Positions 26,601 through 38,600 of a stretch of 64,000 nt of DNA are shown here, piece by piece; the stretch's first letter is position 1; every line of letters starts with the position of its first letter. Origin of the DNA: Gordionus sp. m RMFG-2023 (Eukaryota > Nematomorpha > Gordioida > Chordodea > Parachordodidae); the NCBI RefSeq assembly GCF_954871325.1, contig NC_088775.1:22483561-22547560 (forward strand). The letters run 5' to 3'. The position numbers and the translations under genes are program-made. The notes under the pieces were generated by a model. It did no database searches. It saw only the letters and a program-made list of their open reading frames with translations, and had not been told where the DNA came from.

Positions 26601-29600
26601 TTATTTTATTTATATAAAATATTATGCACCTGTTTTGTCAATTCAATCAAAATTATCAAAATAATAGATGACTAATAAAAAAATCAAGATTCTACGAAAA
26701 TAATTTGTCTAGATATTTAATTTTTAATAAATTTTTTTAATGAAACGTTTTCTAACAATTGAACAAGCGCTTGCTCAACTTTTTGAAGAGGAACCAATTG
26801 AAGAAAGAGATATGGTTATAATTCCGCCAAACCCCTCTGCAGTTAGTGATGAAGAAGATTTCGATGAAAATGACTTAACAAATGTCGGAGTTTTGCCTTC
26901 AGATACAGCTGGAGAATTGGAGATTCATAATTCAGTTGATGACGACCTTCCAGAACCATATTCTACAAGAAGCTATTCTCGAATTTCTCACAATTTAAAA
27001 TGGAGAAAAACGGATGCAATATATTCTTCAAGCCCTTTCAATGGAGAAAAGGAAGATGTAATAAAACTTGAAAATGATTTACATGGTAAAAGTCCATCAG
27101 ATATATTTTCTTTAATTTTCGACGAAGACTTATATTCCCTAATTGTAGAACAAAGTAATATTTATGCAAAACAAATGAATAGACCTAACATATGCATAAC
27201 CATCCAAGATATTCAGAGATTTATTGGAATTCTATTATTTACTGGATATCATTCTCTCCCACAAGAAAGAATGTACTGGTCTAATGATAGCGATATTTAT
27301 TCCAATAATCCGGGATACAATGACCCAATTACAATTTCGAAATTTGAAATATAATATCCATTTGGCAGACAATACTAAAATAGATATACATGATAGATTT
27401 TATAAAGTTAGGCCTTACATTAATATATTGAATAATAAATTTCAGAAATTCGGAATTTTCAAACATCATTTATCAATAGATGAACAGATGATACCATATC
27501 GTGGAAGACATTCTTGCAAAATGTTCATAAAAGGAAAACCAATTAGATTTGGATACAAGTCTTGGATATTGGCTTCTTCCGACAGTTACGTATTCTCATT
27601 TGATATATATCAAGGAAAAAGCGAAAATAAATATGAATATGGATATGGTGGAAATGTAATCATAAAATTATTAAAGGCTTTGCAAAAACCAAATTATCAT
27701 AAAAAATATTTTGATAATTTATTTACATCATTTAAACTCTTGTCATACTTATAACAAATGGGATATTTTGCAACTGGAACTGTGAGGGACAATAGAATAG
27801 AGCATTGCCCAGTTGAATCTATAAAGGTTGTAGCAAAAAAAGAAAGAGGATATTATGATTATAGGTTTGAAAAATTAAACGAAATATTTATAGTTCGTTG
27901 GAATGATAATTCGGTGGTGACCGTTGCATCGACATGCCACACTATCTCTTTGCTATCTAATGTTTCAAGGTATTCTAAGAAAATATCTTCTAAAATAAAA
28001 ATTCCTCAGCCAAATATGGTAACTTCTTATAACAAACAGAGTTGATCTATGTGATAATCTAATATCTACATATAGAATAAAAATAAGAGGAAAAAAATGG
28101 TGGTGGCCAATTTCACCAATTTTATTGATGTAGCTTTGGTAAATTCATGGAAAATCTGGAAATTCGTGAATCGAGATGACAAGAAGAGTTTGCTTGCATT
28201 TAGACGAGAAGTTACTAACTACCTCCTTCGAACGCCAGTAAAAATTGAAAAAAATTCAAGTACAGGTCACGCCAGCCAGTTTGCATTACAGTGTGAAAAC
28301 CCTATTGATTCATCTAGACATTATTTATCCAAAATTATAGATGGAAAAAGACGAAGATGCAGATATTGCCATACGCACTCAAGATATATGTGCCAAACAT
28401 GTCAAATCGCACTCCATATTAAATGTTTCAAGGATTTTCATAATATATAAACATTTTCTCGTTTTTATTATAAATTACAAAAAAAGAATAAAGATATTTG
28501 TTGTTTTTTGATCTTATAGTATTTTATATAATTTTTATCTTTTTTAACCTCTTAATGGTTAACGGTGCATATATGCACCAGGCTAGATTTTCTATTTAGG
28601 ATTATTTTTTTTGGCTGATTTTTTTAGAATATCATATTTGAGCATTAATCAATATAATTTGAAAAAATTGAGCATTTTTATCCACTAGAAAAATCTTGAC
28701 CATTAATGGGTTAAAATAGATAGTTATCTTTATAAAATTATTGTTACTGTGTCGCCGGTACAGTCATGAACGAAATTCTGTATATTATATTGAAGAATTT
28801 TCTTCCAAGAATTTTAAAATATTTATATCCTTATTTATTCTCTTAACTTTAGAGAACTTTACTATTAAAGATGCAATAGGCATTTTTTGATCCTCCTTTC
28901 AATCTGATGATAATTTGATATTTTTTTCAAAAGTAAAATTTTAAGATCATCAATGTTGCTACCATTATTATTATTATTATCACTACAACCAGTAGGTATT
29001 GTCGTAGCCTCCAATATATTGTAAATAATGGAATGCGTATGCCATATCCTTAAGATGGTCTTTAGCCATTTGTTTTTGTTCAATACTCAATAAAACTTGA
29101 TATCGAGGGCCTACATATATAGAAGCGTATACAACACTATTTTGCAAATTTTGTTGCTCTCGAATTTTCATGTTTTCTAATATTTCTTATAAATGGACTG
29201 TAAATTCTGAATCTAATCGGCATCTAATCCATATGCCATAAAAATCATATAAACATAATTGTTCTGATTGTAATCTTAATTTTGTTATTTTTAAAGGAAC
29301 TAATACACTACTAGTAAGGTCATTTATTTGGCACCAATCATCTTCCGACAAAATGACTTCACATGCTCCTATAATAAAATCATTACAGAAATCTTTAAAA
29401 CTTAATAATCGTTCTAGCATCATACAAAATGAGGACCAACGTGTTGTGCATTATCATTTAAATTAAAATATTATTACACAATTCACTTTAAAAATAATCA
29501 AAGTATTTCTATAACATAGCCTATTAAAAAATTTTCATAATAAAATATTATCGCCTACACTAATGATATCAATCTCTAAATAAAATGGAAGTCCAGGAAG

Positions 29601-32600
29601 AAAACTGAAAGAAATACGCGAAAATAAAATCAATGATTCCACAAAAAAAAGTTAAGAAAATATATATTAATTTTTAAAAAAATATTTTTATTTTAAAAAT
29701 TTTTTATGACACCTAGAACCCTTGGACCCTCCACTTTAAAAGGGGTCCGGGTTCAGCCAAAATACGAGGGTTCAGGAGGGTCCAGGTCCGGGTTCACATC
29801 CCTGATAAAAACACAATTGATTTATAAAATGGTTGTTGTAGAAGTAGATAACCAAAGAGGAAATATTTAAAAGTCTTAATTGACATTTGCAAAAAAATAA
29901 TTATGTGATGGCTAAAAATTTAGTGCAGAAAAATTTAACGGGCAGGGGCGAACTTTTCGTAGAACTTTAACGGGCCTCGTCTTTTTTGGTAAATAAAAAA
30001 ACTATATCTATTAATTAAATTGTTTCTATATTTTGTTCAGTGGCAGGTTTGGTCGGCACGTTTAATCACCCAAAAATTTAATTTTTCTTAAACTAAAATA
30101 AAATACTTTTTATTCGATACGTTATGAGGCCTAGATGTTTAATTAAAGTTGATTTCAATACATTAATAGTAAAGATGGTTATATTTTATAGGGTAGCAAA
30201 TATATTGTATAGGGATACAGATTTTTATAGGCCGATCAGATTGAATCCAATTTTACGGATTATAAAGTTGATATGGATTTTAATAACATTTTGGGAAGAT
30301 GCATATCGAAAACAATAAATTTAAAGCAAATAGATTATTTCGGGTTAAAAAGAAAAATTACAATTTTTTTTTAGAAAATTGTTTAATTATAAAAATGCTC
30401 ATAAATCATTTCTTTATCCGCCATTTGAATAAATCGGATCAACCCATTTAACTATATAGGGCCAATAAACGATATTCTTAAAATAGCAACGGATCGATCC
30501 TTTTTTAAAATCAATAGCCTAGTAGTAAAACTTACTGATTTAATTCTGATAATTAATAACCATATTAAATATATATAAAACTAATTCGATAAAATTTATT
30601 AATTTATCATTTAACCTGGTAGGTCAATAAGTATCATTCTTGGCAAGCCAGGTCCTTTAACAGTAAGGGATACAATGTCATTCGATATGGTTTTACCATT
30701 TTTAATGCCTTTTTTCATTCTTAGTTCGATTTCTTTCCGCAATGCTATTAGATCCTTCTCTTTACCCAAATCGAATTCTTTTTCGCTATCTGTGTTACAT
30801 TTTACATTTCGACCACGGGGTAATTTAAATTTTAAAAAACCTTTAAATTGAGCTACATGGTAAGGACTTTCACTCAAGGTAACCTTGACTGGAGAACGCG
30901 TCATCATTTCGCCAGACCCTCTAGGAAATATGCGCGATTGAGCTATCATTTCAAGGACGCTCGTTTTACCTGAGCTTTGATCGCCCACAACAACTATTCT
31001 ATGTCATTAAATATTTTAAGGTACAATTGATTGATTGAAGAAACTTTGCCTTAATGTGTAAATCAATTAATTATGAAAATCATACTTAAAATCAATATTT
31101 TTTGCCCCTAATAACAAGTTTTGAAAGGCCCATTCCAAGCTATAAAAATGATTAATTAATTTCAAAAATTAATCAATTCACATTTTTGGATTGATCCAAA
31201 GGCCTAATTAATTTAACCATTAACCAATTCAAGTAAAGTTTGAAAGATTACGCTTTAAAAACTTGAACTCCAAATAGGCTTGAGAGCATCTCGTATTAAA
31301 AATTAATTTTTGACTTGTTTAGAAAATAGCGTTGATATGTCAAATTGATTAAAATCGCAATTTTAAAATCACCATTTAATTCATTTATTTTTTTGTTTGA
31401 ATCTTAATATTTACTTTTTTTAAAACATATTTTATTATACCTCATTTAACTATATTTTGCATATAAGCTTAAATCAAATTTAATAATCAAAATGATTTTA
31501 TAGACTGGATTAATCGTGAAATTTCCTTAATATAGAAACTCTTATAAAAAATCATTTTAATATTGTTTAAATTTAAAGAGATACCGTAAAATCTATATAA
31601 CTATTTCAATCTACCCATCTAATATATATAATCTCCATAATCATAATACGATCGTTTTCGTATCTCCCTAATGTATTTTAAATTTAAGGAGACTATATAG
31701 TGTAATGTTAATTTTATCTCCATAATCAAAACATGATCGTTTTCGTATCTCCCTAATATATTTTAAATTTAAGGAGACTGTATAGTGTAATGTTAATTTT
31801 TTGCGCCAACTATATAAATAAATTTAAAATATTAATTATATATATATTACAGTTTCACGCATGCACCAACTTGAATATAATTAAATTTAAAATATTAATT
31901 ATATAGATGTTGAAGGGTAATTATTTAGTTTTGTGTGTATGGTAATAAATATACTTTATTAATAAATTTTATATAAATATTAAAATTTAAGAGTAAAAGA
32001 GTAAAAGAGGTAAAATTGGTGCAATGTACTGTGAGCATGTATTAGAAATATCAAAATTTAAAAATGTGATGGAAATCATATTGAATAAAATTTAAAATAG
32101 AGGTGCTTTAAGATTTTTGAATTTTAATTATGGGTTATAAATTGGTCTGAAATTTTTTTTGCAGACATAGCCAGGCCTGATCAAAAAACCATGGGTTGAA
32201 GGGTAATTATTTAGTTTGTGTGTATGGTATTAAATATACTGTATTAATAAATTTTATATAAATATTAAAATTTAAGAGTAAAAGAGGTAAAATTGTTGCA
32301 ATGTATACTGTGAGCATGTATTAGAAATATCAAAATTTAAAATGAAATCATATTGGATAAAATTTAAAATAGAGGTGCTTTAAGATTTTTGAATTTTAAA
32401 TATGGGTTATAGATTGGTCTGAAATTTTTTTTGCAGACATAGCCAGACCTGATCAAAAAACCATGTCCCATGCAACTTTCATAAATTAATTAATAGTTGA
32501 CATATTTCTGAATATTTAGGGGTAAATAAAACTTTAAATGCATCAAGTACCAATTTAATAGGAATAAGGTAGAACTTTAAATGGCAAGTACCCATTCAAT

Positions 32601-35600
32601 AGTAATAAGAGATTTATTTAAATACTATTTTAATTCTTGAATTTATGTATAATTTAGGATTTTATAATTGGGGTTTCAGAAAAGATAAGAGATATGGAAG
32701 GGACAAAGCACACTTTGGTAACACAAAACTCTTATCTAGCAAGAATAAATTTTTAGATTATAAATTAAAAATACAAATAAATAACATGAATAAAATTACT
32801 AAATAAATCATTAACATATTTTATAAAAATAGTGGAATAACCCCAAAATAAATATAAATTTTTAAATAAAACCTCATAAGTTAGGAAAATTTTGTATATT
32901 TACTCATAACTTCATAATTGTAGAATGTATGTTATTCATAACTTATTATAACACTTTTGATTAAATGTATAACCTTTACTTATATATAATTTGACTATGA
33001 TTGAAGTTTACCTCCTATTATTTGTTAACTTAGACATATCTTTTTATTTCTTCTATTGTAATTTAATAACAATTTCTTAAATTTAATTTTATATTTTGTA
33101 AATAGGTAATAAATCAATTGGTTTGTTTAAAATTTAAATTAAGATGAACATATTTTCAGAATGATATGTATTCATGTATTTCATATAAATACCAGGAGCT
33201 CATCAGTAGAATCATAGGTAAATCAGATATTTACCCTTCATTTGATGATAATTTTGAAATTAGACAGATTTAATTCTTATAAACCCCTTACATCAGACTT
33301 ATTTTTCTAGATCAAAATAAATTATTTGGGTTTTCCTGGGCTTGGGAAATATTTTTCAAAATTAATATGGACTTGGACATAGCTTGAGAAACATATATCA
33401 TAATTATTATAGTCTAAGATTCCTGTAAATTTGTTAATTTTAAATATGGGTTAGAAATTGGCCTGAAAATTTCTTTTGAAGACATGGCAAGGCCTGATCA
33501 ACCAAGGCCCATGCAACTTTCATATTCTGATTGTATTTTTAAATGCATTGTGACTTTTTATATATTTTATTTCAGTCCTTAACTATCAAAATTATTCAAG
33601 TGTGAGGACCTGATTTGGGAATTTTTTTAATATTAGGCATAGGTGTAATATTTAACACAGAATATTTATATAGCCCTCAGGTAAAATCTAATTTAAATAT
33701 ATTTTTATTCAAAAAAATAGTATTCACTCTTAGTCTTAATGGGTTGGCCTTGGTTGGGGTGAGCTGGGTTAAAATAGACTAATGGTTTTTAGAGATTTAC
33801 CTATCTCCAGGCTTGGAAAAAATATTTATTACTATCGGTTGGCCAGGTTTCAGAAATTTTTTTTATAAAATTATTATGGGTTGGGCTGGGCTTGGGAAAT
33901 ATTTTTATAAATTATATTGAGCTGGGATTGGGGAAAATTTTTCAAAATTATTATGAGCTTGGACGCTTGAGAATTTTTTCATTATTACATGGTAAATTAA
34001 TATAATAAAAGCAAAAAATTAAAGATTTAACCATATGTTTTTTTATTTTTATATAATACTCAAAAAATAAATGACGATCAAATATATAATGTATGACAAA
34101 ACAGGTTTAAAAAATGCATTAAAATATAAAAAATTGGATATTTTAATTTTCGTTTTTTTTTATGTGTTCCGATTTTCTATATTCCTTTAAAATATATTTT
34201 AATATAAATTATATTTTAATAAATTTACCTTAATTCAATGGTTGTCCTCGATAACCATTCTCCAAATATTGATGCATTTTATTATAATAACTTGAAAAGT
34301 CATAAGGAATAGTAAATTCATTAAGAATTGATGTTACATTATGAACGATTTCGTTTCTTGTATTTGGTCGGGGATTCATTGACCTATATTTGTTTTATAA
34401 TACGCCAAAGAAAATCTCTATTGGATTAAGTTGAGGCGAATAGGGGAGCAAAATTCTACTCGCACTTTAAACTATCAATGAGGATGGATGCATTGTCCAT
34501 AACAATAACTGCATCCCTTGGTATGATATTAATTAGTTCTATCATATATTCTCGAAATAGTAGACTATTATAAGCTCCCTCGATGATGCGATAAAGTATG
34601 ACACCTTCGATTCCCATAGTACATAATATACTTAAATTTTTACCATTAGATGGTGGGACTTTAACAGTTGGCATAACATTGTATGGTGCCCAGGCGTAAA
34701 CAGGTACAACATGTAAATTTATGTATGTCTCGTCTAAGAAAAATATTTTTTCTCTGGCTATATTCAATATTTTTATGGATGCTTTGATGAATAAGTGTTT
34801 GATATGGTATGATGCTATAAGAATACTATTGGTTATTACGTTGTGAAAAATTTAAAAATATAAGAATACCTATTTAATAGTTTGAATTTTAAAATAACAA
34901 CAAACTTTGAATCGTATATGAATATGATTATTTTATTTTCTATTTAATTAATTTTGCCAGATTAAGTAAAAAAAAATCTTTACTGGGATTTGAACCCCAT
35001 GACCTTCACATTTGTGAGCGACGCTTTTGCCAATTAGGCCTCAGACGCTTTTAAAAAATTGTGAATTTTTAAAATATATTATAAATTGTGACACTGAGAC
35101 AGTGAAATTGTGACTGTGACACGGCTTTTATATATATTACTAGTAGATAACCCGTCAAAAATGCCGGGGAATAAAAATTTTCTTCTTATTCTATGCTAGT
35201 TGTTACCTGTTATTTGAAAATAATATCCAATTTTTATTATTTTTACTCCCTCCATCCTTCAGGCCAGGTTTAATTTATTAAAACTAAGTGTAAATACTAT
35301 GGTTTGAGTAAAAATAAATTTAAAGCTTTGACTTGATAATACCAATATTATTGTTAAATATTACTGATCACTTATACCTAATATTTAATATTAAAAAAAA
35401 TTTCCAGGCAAAGTACAAAGCCATAATAATTTTGAAAAATACTTCCAAGCCCAATGAAAGATCATAATAATTTTTGTAGTTGAGAACTGAATTAAAATAT
35501 TTAAATAATCATAATGAATTTAAAAATACAATAAAAATCAGATTTTCATGGGCCTTGGTTGATCAGGCCGAGCCCATGCAAAATAACTTGTTTTAGGCAA

Positions 35601-38600
35601 ATGTCTGACCCATAGTTAATAATAAAAAAATTATCAAACGTCCAAGCTCATAATAATTTTGAAAAATTTTTCCAAAGCCCAGCCCAATATAATTTATAAA
35701 AATATTTTCCAAGCCCTGGATAACTCAAAATAATTTTATAAAAAATTTTCTCAAGCCTGGCCAACCCATAGTAATTTTCAAAATTTTTTCCCAAACCTGG
35801 AGATAGGTAAATCTCTAAAAACCATATCTATTTTTTATTCTATTATAACCCAGCTCACACCTACTTCAAAGCAAGGCCAACCCATTTAGACTAAGAGTAA
35901 ATACTATTTTTTTAAATAAAAATATATTTAAATTAGCTTTTACCTGAGGGCCATATAGATATTCTGTGTTAAATATTATATCAATGCCTAATATTAAAAA
36001 AAATTCCCAAGCCAGGTCCAAGCACCTGGGAAAATTTTCTCAAACCTGCCAAAGACCATAATAATTTTGGGAGTTGAGAACTGAAATAAAATATATAAAA
36101 AGTCACAATGCATTTAAAAATACAATCAGAATATGAAAGTTGCATGGGCCTTGGTTTTTGATCAGGCCTGGCCATGTCTTCAAAAGAAATTTTCAGGCCA
36201 ATTTCTAGCCCATATTTAAAATTAAAAAATTTTCAGAAATCTAAGACTATATTAATTTTGAAAAATGCACCTTCCAAGTACATATTAATTGTGAAAAATA
36301 TTTCCCAAGCCCAGGAAAACCGAGAATAATTTATTTTTTCCTTGGATCCAGAAAAATTGTAAGGGGTTTATAAGAATTAAATCTGTCTAATATATGTATA
36401 TATTTTTTTGCCATTTTATATCTATACCTAAAACGAATTATTTGTTATTCGATATTCGATTTGATTCGTATTTTAAGAATACGAATATCACAATTATTCG
36501 ATTCGGAATAAGGAAAATATATTATTTGTCGAATAATTTTTTATCTATTATTCGATCGAATTATTCGATTAAAATAATTTATATTAATAAATATTGAAAA
36601 ATAATCATATTATTAGTAGGAATTATTTGCAATGATTCCTATTTAATAAAATTTCCTAGTGGAATAATGAAGAAACATTTTATATTTCTAAAATTGTTGT
36701 TAACGGCTGTCTTTATTCGAATAACTTCATAATACAAAATTAACTTCGGAAAATTGTTTTATGATGGACGAAGAAAGTATTTATTTTTATATGCAATTTA
36801 TAACACATATACAATTATAATAATCTAGTAACTATCCCGTCAAGAATGACGAGCGAACCAGATATTTCTCCGTCGTTTGGTAATGGAGAAATCATAAATT
36901 TTATTTTTGCAAAAACTTTTTGTTTATAAAATTTGTTGTTGGTATATTTTCCATCTACATGATTATATAATTTTACTACATTATATATAAAAATACTATA
37001 TATATATATGCTTTTTACTACATTATATACAAAAATACTATATATATATGCTTCTATACTATCTTACTAATAAAATTTGTTTGTCTTTTATCCATACAAA
37101 ATAAATTTAATATTCTATCTTTTTTAATTTATGGTTAAATAAAATTTTCGAATTGAATCGAATCGAATAATCATTTTTGACTTGCCAAATCAACTACCCA
37201 ATCCATCTACAATACCAAAGAAAGAATTCATAAATTTTTTTAGCGAATTATGTCAAAAATCAAAAATATTATTTGGAAAACTTGTATTATTTTATTTTAT
37301 TTTCATTAATATTTGCAAGCTATTTACATCTAAATTAACCTTAAACAGAGTATTGAATCATTTATCAAACAGAGTAGCAATAATTAGACATTATGATAGT
37401 ACTTTATAAGAGTATATTATTTATAAGGAAAAAATTTCAGGATTAATACAACATTCAAAATCATTTCTAATAATAAAATTTAATAATTAATTAAAACTTA
37501 ATATAATAAAATGAGGCATACTAAATGTTTTTATTGAAAGGAAAACTATAAAAATTAAACTATAAACAAAAGAGAGAATTGATTTATTTAATGATTTGTA
37601 TTCAAAAAAATTAGTAAAAAAATAAATATTTGGTTGATTAATGGTAAAACATATAACCAAGGCTTTCAGCTAAGAAGTTTAATTTACTATTAATTAACAC
37701 AACACAAAGTATATTTCAGCAATTATTTAGTGGTGTGTCAATAACAATATTTGGTATAATTATTGCAAAAAATCTTAAGTCATTGGTATCAACCAATACT
37801 TTCTATTTTGACCAATAAAACTCAAAGATGATATTAAATTTTTTAGCTTATAATAAGGCTATGAATTTATTTTAAAAATCCATGTACAAAAATTACTTTA
37901 CTATTTTAAAGTATGGATATGAAATATCATAGGTATCAAAATATAAAATACTGTTAGTGGTATTTCTAAAAAAAGTGCCCAATACATGTTAAACAGAGCT
38001 TTTTTATGAGTTATATCAAAAATAAATACCAGCCCCCCCCCCTTAAAAATTATAGGCATCTTGGATTATATCTACATAGCACAACCTGTTAAAAATTTTG
38101 CACAAATTCAAGCCCATTAGAATTTTACAGAAAGTCATACTCAACCCAGCCCATTAAAAGTTTACAAAATGTTTGTCCTGACATGTTAGATTTTTTTGTA
38201 CAAATTTTCCAGCCATCACATTTTTAATATATATATCCAAATTTTTCCCAGTGTCAATTAAGGCTCTTCCCATATCCCTATCTATTTCTTTCTACAACCA
38301 TTTTATAAATTAATTGTGTTTGATATTTGCATATGTATTTACTTCGAATATTGAATTTAATATTAATAACTAGTTAATAATTATGAAGGAAACATCAAAA
38401 TAATTTTTTTTTAAATATTGGTCAACTTATTTCCATCTTAAATATTTCAAAAATATAATGAGCTCCAATTTTTCAAATTTTAATTAGAGCAGCTAGGTAA
38501 TTATTTTAAAAAAATGTTGCTAATAATCTATAAAGTATAGGATGGAGTTATATGTGAACATTTCAAAGCAATAAAATGCTTTTGTTTATTGTTTAAAATC

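Larger units (their letters stand above)
25888..28715 (+). mobile_element. piggyBac element with palindromic subterminal motifs
   Basis: A piggyBac transposase sits between copies of GGTTAACGGTGCATATATGC (25888 and 28557, with an inverted copy at 26240-26258). The motif contains TTAA next to the self-complementary GGTGCATATATGCACC. Further TTAA sites next to CCATTAATGG-like ends occur at 28545 and 28712. The left block 25890-26258 is itself an inverted repeat of about 370 bp. A GTTACTG repeat (25882 and 28740) may be the duplication of the whole block. The exact outer ends are ambiguous. Confidence 0.7.
25580..29804 (-). mobile_element. hAT transposon carrying a piggyBac, OPA1 intron 4
   Basis: The ends are CCGGGATGTGAACCC and GGGTTCACATCCCTG (one mismatch), flanked by ATAAAAAC at 25572-25579 and 29805-29812. 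GGTCC-rich subterminal repeats occur on both sides. Transposase pieces are on the minus strand at 29423-28865 and 25888-25770. The break falls at the VPAT/ERxFS junction, where a piggyBac is inserted. The orientation is the same as OPA1. Confidence 0.9.
33261..36389. mobile_element. Long inverted-repeat element, OPA1 intron 2
   Basis: The left arm 33261-33970 pairs with the right arm 35635-36389. The outer ends are TAGACAGATTTAATTCTTAT and its complement ending at 36389. The arms share AAGGCCTGATCA, CATGCAACTTTCATATTCTG and repeated CCAAGCCCA-type stretches. An additional direct copy of part of the right arm lies at about 35250-35620. The spacer holds a Tc1/mariner remnant and a tRNA-derived stretch. 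No transposase of its own was found and no target duplication is clear. Confidence 0.75.

Noticed and set aside
34975-35045. A working tRNA gene.
   Set aside because: Only box A/B-like stretches are present; acceptor and anticodon stems do not pair convincingly.
37182-37409. 75-codon open frame as a gene.
   Set aside because: No family resemblance, no supporting splice or context signals, and it lies in intron 2 of OPA1 on the opposite strand.
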